Under the pieces are notes generated by a model. It was given only the letters and a program-made list of their open reading frames with translations, had not been told where the DNA came from and did no database searches. 64,000 nucleotides of DNA from positions 2,614,501 to 2,678,500 of the forward strand of contig NZ_CP023690.1 in assembly GCF_008704795.1 (NCBI RefSeq), in the 5' to 3' direction. A program made the position numbers and the translations under genes. This document shows positions 39,700 through 48,093 of the stretch, one piece after another. The stretch comes from Streptomyces spectabilis (GTDB lineage Bacteria; Actinomycetota; Actinomycetes; Streptomycetales; Streptomycetaceae). Each line of letters starts with the position of its first letter. Positions within the stretch are counted from its first letter, which is position 1.

Positions 39700-40356
39700 A
39701 TGACGTACAGCGGAGCGGTGAAGATCGGTGGACCCGCGGACGTGCACGAGCTGCGGGACCTGATGATCTCCAAGGTCGCGGTCGGGCCGATGAACAACAA
39801 CGCCTATCTGCTGCGCTGTCGGGCCACCGACGAGCAGCTCCTGATCGACGCGGCGAACGAGTCCGGGACCCTGCTGACCCTGATCGGTGACGACGGCATC
39901 GCCGCCGTCGTCACCACGCATCAGCACGGGGACCACTGGCAGGCCCTGGAGGAGGTCGTCGGGGCGACGGGCGCGCGGACGTACGCGGGCCGCGAGGACG
40001 CCGAGGGCATCCCGGTGCCGACGGACGTCCTCGTGGACGACGGCGACACGATCGAATTCGGCCGGATCTCGCTCACCGCGCGCCATCTCGTGGGCCACAC
40101 TCCGGGCTCGATCGCGCTGGTCTACGACGACCCGCACGGCCATCCGCACGTCTTCACGGGCGACTGCCTCTTCCCCGGGGGCGTCGGCAACACCTGGGAG
40201 GACCCGGAGCGGTTCGCGAGCCTCATCGGCGACGTCGAGACGAAGATCTTCGGCACGCTTCCGGACGAGACCTGGGTCTACCCCGGGCACGGCGACGACA
40301 CGACGCTCGGCGCCGAGCGCCCGCACCTGGCGGAGTGGCGCGAGCGCGGCTGGTGA
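39700..40356 (+). CDS. Metallo-beta-lactamase-fold hydrolase
   Basis: A 218-residue glyoxalase-II-like hydrolase. The metal motif THQHGDHW (HxHxDH) near residue 79, a further His in RHLVGHTPGSIALV, and Asp in FTGDCLFPGG and the final His in YPGHGDDTTLG are all present. The substrate is unknown; thioester hydrolysis is typical. The gene starts 50 nt after the IS110 transposase and only about 9 nt after its probable end, so its native promoter and ribosome-binding site may be displaced. No strong ribosome-binding site is visible (AGG 9 nt upstream). Confidence 0.9.
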   Translation: MTYSGAVKIGGPADVHELRDLMISKVAVGPMNNNAYLLRCRATDEQLLIDAANESGTLLTLIGDDGIAAVVTTHQHGDHWQALEEVVGATGARTYAGREDAEGIPVPTDVLVDDGDTIEFGRISLTARHLVGHTPGSIALVYDDPHGHPHVFTGDCLFPGGVGNTWEDPERFASLIGDVETKIFGTLPDETWVYPGHGDDTTLGAERPHLAEWRERGW

Positions 40357-40363
40357 ACGGCCG

Positions 40364-40388
40364 GGCGGCGCCGGGACCCGGCGCCGCC
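40364..40388. terminator. Bidirectional terminator between MBL gene and aroQ
   Basis: Perfect palindrome of 12-bp arms (40364-40375 and 40377-40388) around one A, between two convergent genes. Confidence 0.85.
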
Positions 40389-40389
40389 G

Positions 40390-40863
40390 TCAGCCCCGCG
40401 CCGCTCCGGCAGCGGCGAGCGCGGCCACCCGCTCCACTCCGAACACGTACCCCTGCACCCCGCACCCCGCGATGACGCCGTCGGCGCGCTGCGAGACGTA
40501 CGAGTGGTGCCGGAAGGCCTCCCGCTGGTGGATGTTGGAGATGTGGACCTCCACCACCGGCATGCCGTCACAGGTGTTGAGCGCGTCCAGGATCGCGACG
40601 GACGTGTGGGAGTAGGCAGCGGGGTTGATGACGATGCCCACGTGGTTCTCGCGCGCCTCGTGGATCCAGTCCACCAGCTCGCCCTCGTGGTTGGACTGCC
40701 TGAGGTCGACCGACCCGCCGTGCGCCGCGGCCGCCTCGGCGCACCGGGCCTCCACGTCGGCGAGCGTGTCGGTGCCGTAGATCTCCGGCTGCCGCTTGCC
40801 CAGGAGGTTCAGATTGGGCCCGTTCAGGATCATGATCGGAGCGGTGGCGAGGGTGTGGGGCAC
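40390..40863 (-). CDS. aroQ: 3-dehydroquinate dehydratase, type II
   Basis: Shikimate-pathway enzyme converting 3-dehydroquinate to 3-dehydroshikimate. The 157-residue flavodoxin-like dodecameric type shows [19 protein letters not shown] with the catalytic Tyr, [16 protein letters not shown], and [12 protein letters not shown] with the catalytic His. Its upstream region carries 24-bp imperfect tandem repeats. It does not lie next to other aro genes here. Confidence 0.95.
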   Translation of the reverse strand: MPHTLATAPIMILNGPNLNLLGKRQPEIYGTDTLADVEARCAEAAAAHGGSVDLRQSNHEGELVDWIHEARENHVGIVINPAAYSHTSVAILDALNTCDGMPVVEVHISNIHQREAFRHHSYVSQRADGVIAGCGVQGYVFGVERVAALAAAGAARG

Positions 40864-40891
40864 AGGGACCTCCGTGCGTCGGGCTGCTGCT

Positions 40892-40987
40892 CACAGACGG
40901 TCTATCACGGTGCGTCGGAGGCCGTTCCTCACGGTGCGTCACGGGCTGTCCAGCGCGGTGCGTCACAGGCCGTTTATCGCGGTGCGG
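40892..40987. repeat. 24-bp imperfect tandem repeats upstream of aroQ
   Basis: Units at 40906-40929, 40930-40953 and 40954-40977 share the core (CAC/CGC)GGTGCGTC followed by a variable half, with partial units on both sides. The array lies in the divergent interval between aroQ and the LD-carboxypeptidase gene. Confidence 0.8.
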
Positions 40988-41005
40988 GTGCCGGGCGGGC
41001 CGACG

Positions 41006-41011
41006 TACGCT
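41006..41011 (+). promoter_or_regulatory. -10 box of LD-carboxypeptidase gene
   Basis: TACGCT lies 7 nt before the ATG at 41019, directly after the 24-bp repeats. Leaderless start inferred. Confidence 0.4.
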
Positions 41012-41018
41012 GCCGGGC

Positions 41019-42084
41019 ATGACGCCGCCCGTGGAGCCGCCCCGGTACCCCCCGAAGCCCCAGCCCGGTGACCGCGTGGCGGTCGTCTCGCCGTCCTCCG
41101 GGCTTCCGGAGCTCTTCCCACTGCCCTACGACCTGGGGATCGCGCGCCTGCGGACGCACTTCCACCTGGAGCCGGTGGAACCCGGCGACGCGCAAGATGG
41201 GTGCCTCGCCGCGCGAGCGGGCCGATGACCTGCACGCCGCGTTCGCCGACCCGACCGTGAAGGCCGTCATCGCGAGCATCGGAGGCGACGACCAGATCAC
41301 CCTGCTGCCGTTCCTGGACCGCGAGTTGATCCGCGCGCACCCGAAGCCCTTCTTCGGGTTCAGCGACAACACCGTCCTGCACGCCTTCCTGTGGCAGACG
41401 GGCGTCGTCAGCTTCCACGGCGCCTCGGTGATGTGCGAGCTGGGGCGGCCGGGAGCCATGGCTCGGCAGACCGCCGACTCCCTCCGGGCCGCCTTCTTCG
41501 TACCGGGGCCCTACGAAGTGGTTCCCGCCGACCGCTTCCGTGTCGTGGACGTCCCGTGGGACGACCCGGACACGTTCCTCGACGAACCGGCGACCGAACC
41601 GGGCGAGGGCTGGACCTGGCACCTGCCACAGGGAGCCGAGCGGGTCGTGGAGGGGCGCACCTGGGGCGGCAGCCTGGAGGTGCTGTCCTGGCTCCTGATG
41701 GCGGACCGCGAGATCGCCCCCGACCCGGCGGCGTACGACGGTCATGTGCTCTTCCTGGAGACGTCCGAGGAACTCCCCTCCGCCGCCGAGGTGTTCCGGA
41801 TCCTGCGCAGCATGGGCGAGCGCGGGCTCCTCGCCCGCTTCGGCGCGCTCGTCATGGGCCGCGCGAAGAGCTGGAGCTTCGACCGGCCCCACGGCCCGGA
41901 GGAGCGCACCCGCTACGCGCTCGAACAGCGCGAGGCGGTGCTCCGGGCGCTCGGCGCGTACGCCCCGGACACCATGGCGGTCTTCGACGTGGACCTGGGG
42001 CACACGGATCCCCAGTACGTGATCCCCTATGGGGGCGTCGTCCGGGTGGACGGCCGGGAGAGGCGCATCACGGTCACGTACTGA
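41019..42084 (+). pseudogene. Frameshifted S66 LD-carboxypeptidase (MccF-like)
   Basis: The N-terminal 55 codons (KPQPGDRVAVVSPSSGLPEL ... LRTHFHLEPVE) and the remaining ~300 codons (from PATRKMGASPRERADDL) lie in different frames. The break is at about 41183, just after VE, and family members usually have an aromatic residue there; loss of two bases of a TAC codon would explain it. The catalytic Ser (FFGFSDNT), Glu (LFLETSEE) and His (DLGHTDPQY) are intact in the second part. It is either a recent pseudogene or a sequencing error. The family trims peptidoglycan tetrapeptides or cleaves microcin-C-like nucleotide peptides. Confidence 0.85.
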
Positions 42085-42128
42085 AGCCCTTCCCGTAACC
42101 GCCCCGTACGGCGGGCAGTTGACGCACC

Positions 42129-43442
42129 GTGCACACCAGTGACTCTCCGTCGAACCCCCGGGCCGGTGCCGCTCCGTCGCTGCCGCGGCTCGCCGCCGCC
42201 GCGCTCGCGGGGACCGCCATCGAGTTCTACGACTTCTTCGTGTACGGCACCGCGGCGGCGCTCGTGCTCGGGCCGCTGTTCTTCCCGACGTTCTCGCCCC
42301 TGGCGGGGACGCTCGCCGCGTTCGCGACGTTCGGGGTCGGCTTCGTCGCCCGGCCGCTGGGGTCCGTGGTCTTCGGGCACATCGGCGACCGGCACGGCCG
42401 ACGGCCCGTCCTGGTGGGCTCGCTGCTCATGACGGGCCTCGCCACCGTCGCCGTCGGCTGCGTACCGACGTACGAGTCGATCGGCGCGGCCGCTCCCCTG
42501 CTGCTGCTCGTCCTGCGGTTCGTGCAGGGCGTGGGGCTCGGCGGCGAGTGGGGCGGGGCGGTGCTCCTGGCGGCCGAGCACGCGCCCGCCGAACGGCGCG
42601 GGCTGTGGGCGAGCTTCCCGCAGGTCGGCCCCGCGATCGGGTTCCTGTTCGCCAACGGCATCACCCTGGGGCTCTCGGTGACGCTCACGGAGGCGCAGTT
42701 CGCCTCCTGGGGATGGCGGATCCCGTTCTGGGTGGCGGGGCTGCTCGCGGCGGCCGGGCTCGCGCTGCGCGCCTCTCTGGAGGAGAGCCCGGACTTCCTG
42801 GGCGTACGCGAGCCCGCGCGCGTGCCGCTCGTCGAAGTGATGCGCGGCCACTGGCGGCTCGTCCTGCTCACGGCGGGCGCCATCGCGGTCGGGTACGCGG
42901 TCTTCTACGCCGTGACGACGTGGTCGCTGTCCTACGGAGTGGAGCGGCTCGGCGTGAGCCGTCCGGTGATGCTGACGTGCGTGATGGCGGCCGTCGTCGC
43001 CATGGGGGCGCTGACCCCGGTGTCCGCGCACCTGGGGGACCGCTACGGACGGCGTCCGCTGTGCCTGCTCGGGTGCGCGGCGACCGCCCTGTGGATGTTC
43101 CCGATGGTGGCGCTCCTGGCGACAGGACAGCCGCTGCTGATGTTCCTCGGCTTCCTGGTGGCCCTCATCGCGTTCACGACGATGTTCGGGGTGGTCGCGG
43201 CGTATCTGCCGGAGCTGTACGAGCCGCGTGTGCGCTGTACGGGGGCCGCGGTGGGCTACAACCTCGCCGGGGTGCTCGGCGGCGCGCTCACGCCGATCGT
43301 GGCGACCGCGACGGCACGCGGGACGGGCACGCCCTGGGGCGTGGCGGCGTATCTGACGGCCGTGGCGGTGCTGAGCCTCGGCTGCTTCGCGCTGCTCCCG
43401 GAGACGCGGCCCGAGAGCAGGGCGGTGCCGGTCACCGGGTGA
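42129..43442 (+). CDS. MFS transporter, metabolite:H+ symporter (MHS) family
   Basis: A 437-residue major facilitator with twelve hydrophobic segments and MHS features: EFYDFFVYGTAAALV at the start, the loop GHIGDRHGRRPVLVGS between segments 2 and 3, and GLGGEWGGAVLLAAEHAP in segment 5. Relatives import shikimate, alpha-ketoglutarate, citrate or osmolytes. The nearby aroQ is on the opposite strand, so a shikimate link is only suggestive. The GTG start has no clear ribosome-binding site. Confidence 0.9.
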   Translation: MHTSDSPSNPRAGAAPSLPRLAAAALAGTAIEFYDFFVYGTAAALVLGPLFFPTFSPLAGTLAAFATFGVGFVARPLGSVVFGHIGDRHGRRPVLVGSLLMTGLATVAVGCVPTYESIGAAAPLLLLVLRFVQGVGLGGEWGGAVLLAAEHAPAERRGLWASFPQVGPAIGFLFANGITLGLSVTLTEAQFASWGWRIPFWVAGLLAAAGLALRASLEESPDFLGVREPARVPLVEVMRGHWRLVLLTAGAIAVGYAVFYAVTTWSLSYGVERLGVSRPVMLTCVMAAVVAMGALTPVSAHLGDRYGRRPLCLLGCAATALWMFPMVALLATGQPLLMFLGFLVALIAFTTMFGVVAAYLPELYEPRVRCTGAAVGYNLAGVLGGALTPIVATATARGTGTPWGVAAYLTAVAVLSLGCFALLPETRPESRAVPVTG

Positions 43443-43454
43443 CGGGCACCGCCC
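43420..43454. terminator. Terminator between MFS and chaA genes
   Basis: Long hairpin centred on 43437 with 6 plus 10 paired positions and one mismatch. It overlaps the MFS stop codon between convergent genes. Confidence 0.75.
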
Positions 43455-43459
43455 CGCGC

Positions 43460-44602
43460 TCACGGGTTCATGGCCAGTTCCAGATAGGCCGCGAAGAGCA
43501 CCAGGTGGACGCCGCCCTGGAGAAGGGTGGCCCGGCCCGGCACGACGGTGAGCGTGCTGACGCCGACCGTGAGCAGGAGCAGCACCATGTGGGTCGAGCT
43601 GAGTCCGAGCACGAGCGGTCCGGTCAGCCACACGGAGGCGATGGCGACGGCGGGGATGGTCAGGCCGATGCTGGCCATCGCCGAGCCGAGGGCCAGGTTC
43701 AGGCTGGTCTGCACGCGGTCGCGGCGGGCGGCGCGCACGGCCGCGATGGTCTCCGGGAGCAGCACGAGCAGCGCGATGATCACGCCGACGACGGCGTGCG
43801 GCAGGCCCGCGGACTCGACGCCCGACTCGATGGTCGGCGACACGCCCTTGGCGAGGCCGACGACGCCGACCAGGGCGAGGGCGAGCAGTCCGAGGCTGAT
43901 CTGGGCGGTGCGGGCGGAGGGCACCTCGGCGTGGTCGTCGGCGTCGCGGACCTCGCCCTCCTTGGTGACCGGCAGGAAGTAGTCGCGGTGGCGCACGGTC
44001 TGCGTCGCCACGAACAGGCCGTACAGGACGAGTGAGGCCAGGGCCGCGAAGGTGAGCTGCGAGGTGGAGAACTCCGGGCCCGGCTTGGACGTCGTGAACG
44101 TCGGCAGGACCAGGCTGAGCGTGGCCAGCGTGGCGACCGTCGCGAGGGCGGCTCCGGTGCCCTCGGGGTTGAAGACGGCGACGCGGTGCCGCAGGGCCGC
44201 GGTGAGCAGGCACAGACCGACTATGCCGTTGCAGGTGATCATCACGGCGGCGAAGACGGTGTCGCGCGCCAGGGTGGAGCTCTTGTCGCCGCCGTCGGCC
44301 ATCAGGGTGACGATCAGGGCCACCTCGATGATCGTCACGGCCACGGCGAGGACGAGGGAGCCGAACGGTTCGCCCACACGGTGCGCGATGACCTCGGCGT
44401 GGTGCACCGCGGCGAGCACGGCTCCGGCGAGGACCACCGTCACCAGGGCGACGACGCCACCGGGAAGCTCCCGCCCCCAGGTGCAGGCGAGCAGGACGAC
44501 TCCGAGAACGGGCACTGCGGTTGTCCACCGCGAGGCGATGGCCCGGAGTCTGGGGATCATGTCTTCGATGCTGCCCCGCGCGCGGGAGGGCCGCGACTCC
44601 AT
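43460..44602 (-). CDS. chaA: Calcium/proton antiporter (ChaA-like)
   Basis: A 380-residue CaCA-family cation antiporter with about eleven hydrophobic segments. The two alpha-repeats are visible: GEPFGSLVLAVAVTIIEVAL in the first half, and LLPETIAAVRAARRDRVQTS with NLALGSAMASIGLTIPAVAI in the second; the buried Glu residues expected for Ca transport are present. The ATG has GAGAGG about 5 nt upstream and an 18-bp hairpin immediately before that. It lies downstream of terC on the same strand, pointing to a cation-homeostasis role. Confidence 0.88.
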   Translation of the reverse strand: MESRPSRARGSIEDMIPRLRAIASRWTTAVPVLGVVLLACTWGRELPGGVVALVTVVLAGAVLAAVHHAEVIAHRVGEPFGSLVLAVAVTIIEVALIVTLMADGGDKSSTLARDTVFAAVMITCNGIVGLCLLTAALRHRVAVFNPEGTGAALATVATLATLSLVLPTFTTSKPGPEFSTSQLTFAALASLVLYGLFVATQTVRHRDYFLPVTKEGEVRDADDHAEVPSARTAQISLGLLALALVGVVGLAKGVSPTIESGVESAGLPHAVVGVIIALLVLLPETIAAVRAARRDRVQTSLNLALGSAMASIGLTIPAVAIASVWLTGPLVLGLSSTHMVLLLLTVGVSTLTVVPGRATLLQGGVHLVLFAAYLELAMNP

Positions 44603-44617
44603 ACGTTCCTCTCTATG

Positions 44618-44656
44618 CGGAAGCGGTGCACAGTCGTGGACTGTGCACCGCTTCCG
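44618..44656 (-). terminator. 18-bp hairpin between terC and chaA
   Basis: Perfect 18-bp arms (44618-44635 and 44639-44656) with a GTG loop. It ends 4 nt before the chaA ribosome-binding site, so it could be the terC terminator or a leader element of chaA. Confidence 0.8.
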
Positions 44657-44676
44657 GTGGTTCGTTTCGGCGCTAC

Positions 44677-44729
44677 CCGCTCCCTACGGAGAGGGGCGCC
44701 TTCGTACTGCCTCTCTACGGAGAGAGCGG
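44677..44729 (-). other. Branched RNA structure after the terC stop codon
   Basis: Closing stem CCGCTC/GAGCGG (44724-44729 with 44677-44682) encloses two hairpins sharing TCTCCGTAG and a short GGC/GCC stem between them. It starts directly after the terC TAA. Confidence 0.45.
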
Positions 44730-45728
44730 TTACGCCTCGATGCTGTCCTTCGAGGCCTCGTCCTTGCCTGCCGCCGCCTCGCGCTCCTGCTGCTTCTTGG
44801 AGGCCATGAGGCTGGTGATCGTCGTGATCACCAGGACACCGCAGATGACGCCGAGCGAGACCGGGATGGAGATCTCGGGGACGTGCACCCCGTTCTCGTG
44901 CAGGGCGTGCAGGACGAGCTTCACGCCGATGAAGCCGAGGATCACCGACAGACCGTAGCTGAGGTGGACCAACTTCCTGAGGAGGCCACCGATGAGGAAG
45001 TACAGCTGTCGCAGACCCATCAGGGCGAACGCGTTGGCGGTGAAGACGATGTACGGGTCCTGGGTGAGGCCGAAGATCGCGGGGATCGAGTCCATCGCGA
45101 ACAGGACGTCGGTGGTGCCGATGGCGAGCATGACGACCATCAGGGGCGTCATGATCTTCTTGCCGTTCTTACGGACGAACAGCTTCGTGCCCTCGTACCG
45201 GTCCGAGACGCCGAACTTCTTCTCGATGGACTTCAGGAGGCGGTTCTCCTCCCAGTCCTCTTCCTCCTCGTCGGCACGCGCCTCCTGGATGAGCTTCCAG
45301 GCGGTGTAGATCAGGAACGCGCCGAAGATGTAGAAGACCCACGAGAAGTTGGCGATGACCGCGGCGCCGGCGGCGATGAAGATCGCTCGCAGGACCAGGG
45401 CGATCAGCACACCGAACAGCAGCACGCGCTGCTGGAGGTGCGACGGCACCGAGAACTTCGCCATGATCAGGATGAAGACGAAGAGATTGTCGACACTCAG
45501 CGACTTCTCGGTGATGAAGCCGGCGAAGAACTCGCCCGAGGCCTGGCCCTCGCCCGCGATCAGCAGGCCGAGCCCGAAGAGCGCGGCGAGCACGATCCAG
45601 ACGATCGTCCAGATGCCGGCTTCCTTGATCGACACATCGTGCGGCTTGCGCCCGATGAAGAAGTCGACCGCGATCAGGGCACACAGACCGAGAACGGTCG
45701 TCACCCACAAGGTCATAGAAACGTCCAC
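44730..45728 (-). CDS. terC: TerC family integral membrane protein
   Basis: A 332-residue membrane protein of the TerC/Alx family, implicated in manganese export and metalation of secreted proteins and in tellurite resistance. Family motifs with membrane acidic residues are DNLFVFILIMAKF and GTTDVLFAMDSIPAIFG. About nine hydrophobic segments are visible, with a charged cytoplasmic loop (ADEEEEDWEENRLLK). The GTG at 45728 is chosen because GGAGG lies 4 nt upstream; an ATG 12 nt downstream has worse spacing. The leader carries a yybP-ykoY-type riboswitch. Two TerD genes follow upstream on the same strand. Confidence 0.94.
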   Translation of the reverse strand: MDVSMTLWVTTVLGLCALIAVDFFIGRKPHDVSIKEAGIWTIVWIVLAALFGLGLLIAGEGQASGEFFAGFITEKSLSVDNLFVFILIMAKFSVPSHLQQRVLLFGVLIALVLRAIFIAAGAAVIANFSWVFYIFGAFLIYTAWKLIQEARADEEEEDWEENRLLKSIEKKFGVSDRYEGTKLFVRKNGKKIMTPLMVVMLAIGTTDVLFAMDSIPAIFGLTQDPYIVFTANAFALMGLRQLYFLIGGLLRKLVHLSYGLSVILGFIGVKLVLHALHENGVHVPEISIPVSLGVICGVLVITTITSLMASKKQQEREAAAGKDEASKDSIEA

Positions 45729-45732
45729 TGCG

Positions 45733-45885
45733 CCTCCGGCGTCGTACGGCTACTGATCAGCGTCGTCGCTGCCGGAGGTCTCTTCCACCCGGGCACCCCA
45801 CGGTGCCTGCCGGGCCGACGCCCCGGGACCGATGGCGGTCCGTATTGACGGGCACGTCGCGTACGGGAGTACTCCCCTCCGCACG
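45733..45885 (-). promoter_or_regulatory. yybP-ykoY (manganese) riboswitch upstream of terC
   Basis: On the minus strand the leader contains CGGAGGGGAGTAC (45881-45869), CCGTCAATACGG (45851-45840), a GGCACC/GGGTGCC hairpin and GGAAGAGACCTCCGG (45786-45772), in the order of the yybP-ykoY aptamer. CGGAGG and CCTCCG form P1. The P1 3' strand CCTCCGGC (45778-45771) is perfectly complementary to GCCGGAGG (45740-45733), which contains the terC Shine-Dalgarno. The rest of the 45729-46045 gap holds no recognisable gene. Confidence 0.78.
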
Positions 45886-46045
45886 GAGAAGCCTACGCGA
45901 AAGACCAAGGTTTGGTAAAGGCCACGGCAAACGGCCGCCAAGTGGCCAGGTCAGAAGGCAGATGCGATCACTTAGTCGACATACGCATCACTCGCCAGGG
46001 ACACATGCGTCACGCGTCAGGGGCACACGCGCGCGTCGGCGGAGC

Positions 46046-48013
46046 TCAGCGGCTGCCGGTGCGCCGGGCCCTGCCCACGCCCGCCAGGACGTGGTGGAGG
46101 ACCTCGCTGCCGGACGGCGGCAGCGGCGGCTCGTACGTCCACGCGTGGCCCACCCAGGGGTCGGCGAGGTGGTCGTCGGGCACCGGGGTCAGACGCAGGA
46201 GCGCGCGCCACAGCGGGTCGAGCAGCGGGCCGTACTCCCGGGCGTCCTCGCGGTCGGCGACCATCATCAGGTGGACGCCGACGGCCGGGCCCTCGTCGGC
46301 CAGATAGCGCAGCTGGGTCACGGCGCGGTCGTCGAAGCCGTGCGGGAAGTCGTTGACCACCAGGAGGTGCTCGCCCGTGTCGAGGTCCGGCGGCAGGGAC
46401 GAGGTGACGCCGCCGCGGACGGCCATCTGTAGAAGATCGACGCGCTGGGTGAGCTTGGTGAGAACGGCGCCGGTGCCCGCGGCCCCGGAGGCGGGCGGCT
46501 CGTCGAGGACCCCGGACGTCACGAGCGGGGCGAGCGCGGCCGCGCCGGTGCCCGCCGGGTCGATGACGTGCACGGTGAACTCGCCGGGCGGATAGACGGC
46601 CAGCAGGCGCGCCGCGTGTGCGACGGCGCTGTCCAGGGCGAGGCGGCGCAGGGTGTCGGCGTCAGCGAGCGAGTCGGTGCCCGAGCGGCCGCTGTCGATC
46701 CACAGGCCGCGCTCCAGGGGCAGCCGCACCAGCATGGGGATGCGCAGGTCCGGGCGCTCGGGCAGCTGGAGCCCGCCGAGGCGCACGGCCATGGGGATCT
46801 CCATGGGCGCGCGGTAGGCGTGCCAGACGGGGCTCGACCAGTCGGCGAAGGCCGGGGGCAGCGCGGGCTCCACGACGTCCGCCTCGGCGGCGAGCTGGCC
46901 CAGGTCGCGGTCAAGCGCGGCCCTGGCCTGGTCGACGAGGTCGCCGTGCTTGGCGCGGGCGCTCTCGCGGGCGGCGTCGCCCGCGCCGCCGATGCGGCTA
47001 CGCGGGTCGGAGAGGACCTTGTCCAGCTCCTGCTCCATGCGCGAGTCGGCGAAGTCGACGGCGCTGCGGTACGCCGCCGTGGTGCGGGCCAGGTCCTCGA
47101 ACATGCCCCACACCTGGTTGTAGAGGCGCTCCTCCAGGGACCAGCCGGTGGCGTCGCCCGCGACGGGCTGAGCGGGCTGTCCCGGCGCGGCCCGCGGTGC
47201 GGCGGGCGGGGGCGGCGGGGGCGCGCTGGTCTGGCGGCGCGGGTGCGTGTAGTTGACGGGGCCGCCGTCGCCGGGCTGGGCCGGGGCGGCATCGCCCGGC
47301 GCGGGCGGGCCCGGCTGCGCGGGGGCGGGCGGGACGGGGTGGGTGACGGCCGGGTCGCCCTGCGGCGCGGCGGGGTGCCGGCCCGTGGTGTGCCCCTGGG
47401 CGGCGGCGCGCACCCGGGCCTCGTCCGCGGGGCGCGGCGGGGGCGGGGTGACGGAGCGGGCGAGGCCCTGGGCCACGGCCTCGTCGATGGTCGCCGCGAG
47501 GTCCTGGGCCTGGGGCAGGCCCTGGTCGGTGAGCATCTCGGCGAGGCCGCCCGCGTAGCCCTGGCCGACGGCGCGCACCTTCCAGGCGTCCTGCCTGCGG
47601 TACAGCTCCAGGGCGACGACGGCCGACTCCACGGAGAGGTCCGTGAGGGTGTAGCTGGCGATCTCGGCGCCGTCGAGGCCGGTGACGGCGACGAACGGCG
47701 CGGCGACGGCCCCGAATCCTGCCGGGCCCGCGACGCCGACGGGGAGCGCGAGCAGGACGTTGACCTGGTGGGCGTCGTCCGGCAGCGCGTCGAGGTCGAC
47801 GGCGAGGCGGTGGTCGGCGGCGGCCTGCCGGGACACTTCGAGGCCCGGCAGGGTGGGCGCCCCGGGGTGGGCGACCCAGGAGGTGCCGCGCACCTTGCGC
47901 CGGTCGTCGCTGAGCGTGGCCGCGGCAACGACCGGTTGAGCGGCCGACACCCGGACTTCCAGACGGGTGCCGGGAAGCGGATGGTTCTGCCCCCTGACCA
48001 GCTCGGCCGTCAT
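46046..48013 (-). CDS. TerD-domain protein fused to FtsK-like degenerate ATPase domain
   Basis: A 655-residue multidomain protein. Residues 1-180 resemble a TerD domain (GTSWVAHPGAPTLPGLEVS; VNVLLALP). A Pro/Ala-rich linker covers about 188-290. Residues 291-370 are helical, and 405-655 resemble an FtsK/HerA-type NTPase domain with LLVVNDFPHGF and VGVHLMMVADRED. Where Walker A would lie the chain reads DSGRSGTDS (440-448), with no Lys, so ATP hydrolysis is doubtful. AAGGGGGA precedes the ATG. It lies 80 nt downstream of terD in a Ter cluster. Confidence 0.78.
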   Translation of the reverse strand: MTAELVRGQNHPLPGTRLEVRVSAAQPVVAAATLSDDRRKVRGTSWVAHPGAPTLPGLEVSRQAAADHRLAVDLDALPDDAHQVNVLLALPVGVAGPAGFGAVAAPFVAVTGLDGAEIASYTLTDLSVESAVVALELYRRQDAWKVRAVGQGYAGGLAEMLTDQGLPQAQDLAATIDEAVAQGLARSVTPPPPRPADEARVRAAAQGHTTGRHPAAPQGDPAVTHPVPPAPAQPGPPAPGDAAPAQPGDGGPVNYTHPRRQTSAPPPPPPAAPRAAPGQPAQPVAGDATGWSLEERLYNQVWGMFEDLARTTAAYRSAVDFADSRMEQELDKVLSDPRSRIGGAGDAARESARAKHGDLVDQARAALDRDLGQLAAEADVVEPALPPAFADWSSPVWHAYRAPMEIPMAVRLGGLQLPERPDLRIPMLVRLPLERGLWIDSGRSGTDSLADADTLRRLALDSAVAHAARLLAVYPPGEFTVHVIDPAGTGAAALAPLVTSGVLDEPPASGAAGTGAVLTKLTQRVDLLQMAVRGGVTSSLPPDLDTGEHLLVVNDFPHGFDDRAVTQLRYLADEGPAVGVHLMMVADREDAREYGPLLDPLWRALLRLTPVPDDHLADPWVGHAWTYEPPLPPSGSEVLHHVLAGVGRARRTGSR

Positions 48014-48093
48014 CGCGTTCGTTCCCCCTTGTCGGCCCCCTCGCCGGGCCTTCGTACGTACGGACTGCCGTCCGGGGACGGCCGAGTCGGGCC

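Noticed and set aside
40892..40987. CRISPR array
   Set aside because: The 24-bp units are head-to-tail with no unique spacers and no cas genes.
42027..44528. An 833-codon minus-strand frame across the MHS transporter and chaA
   Set aside because: It spans two real genes in the wrong frame and has a low-complexity Arg/Gly/Pro composition.
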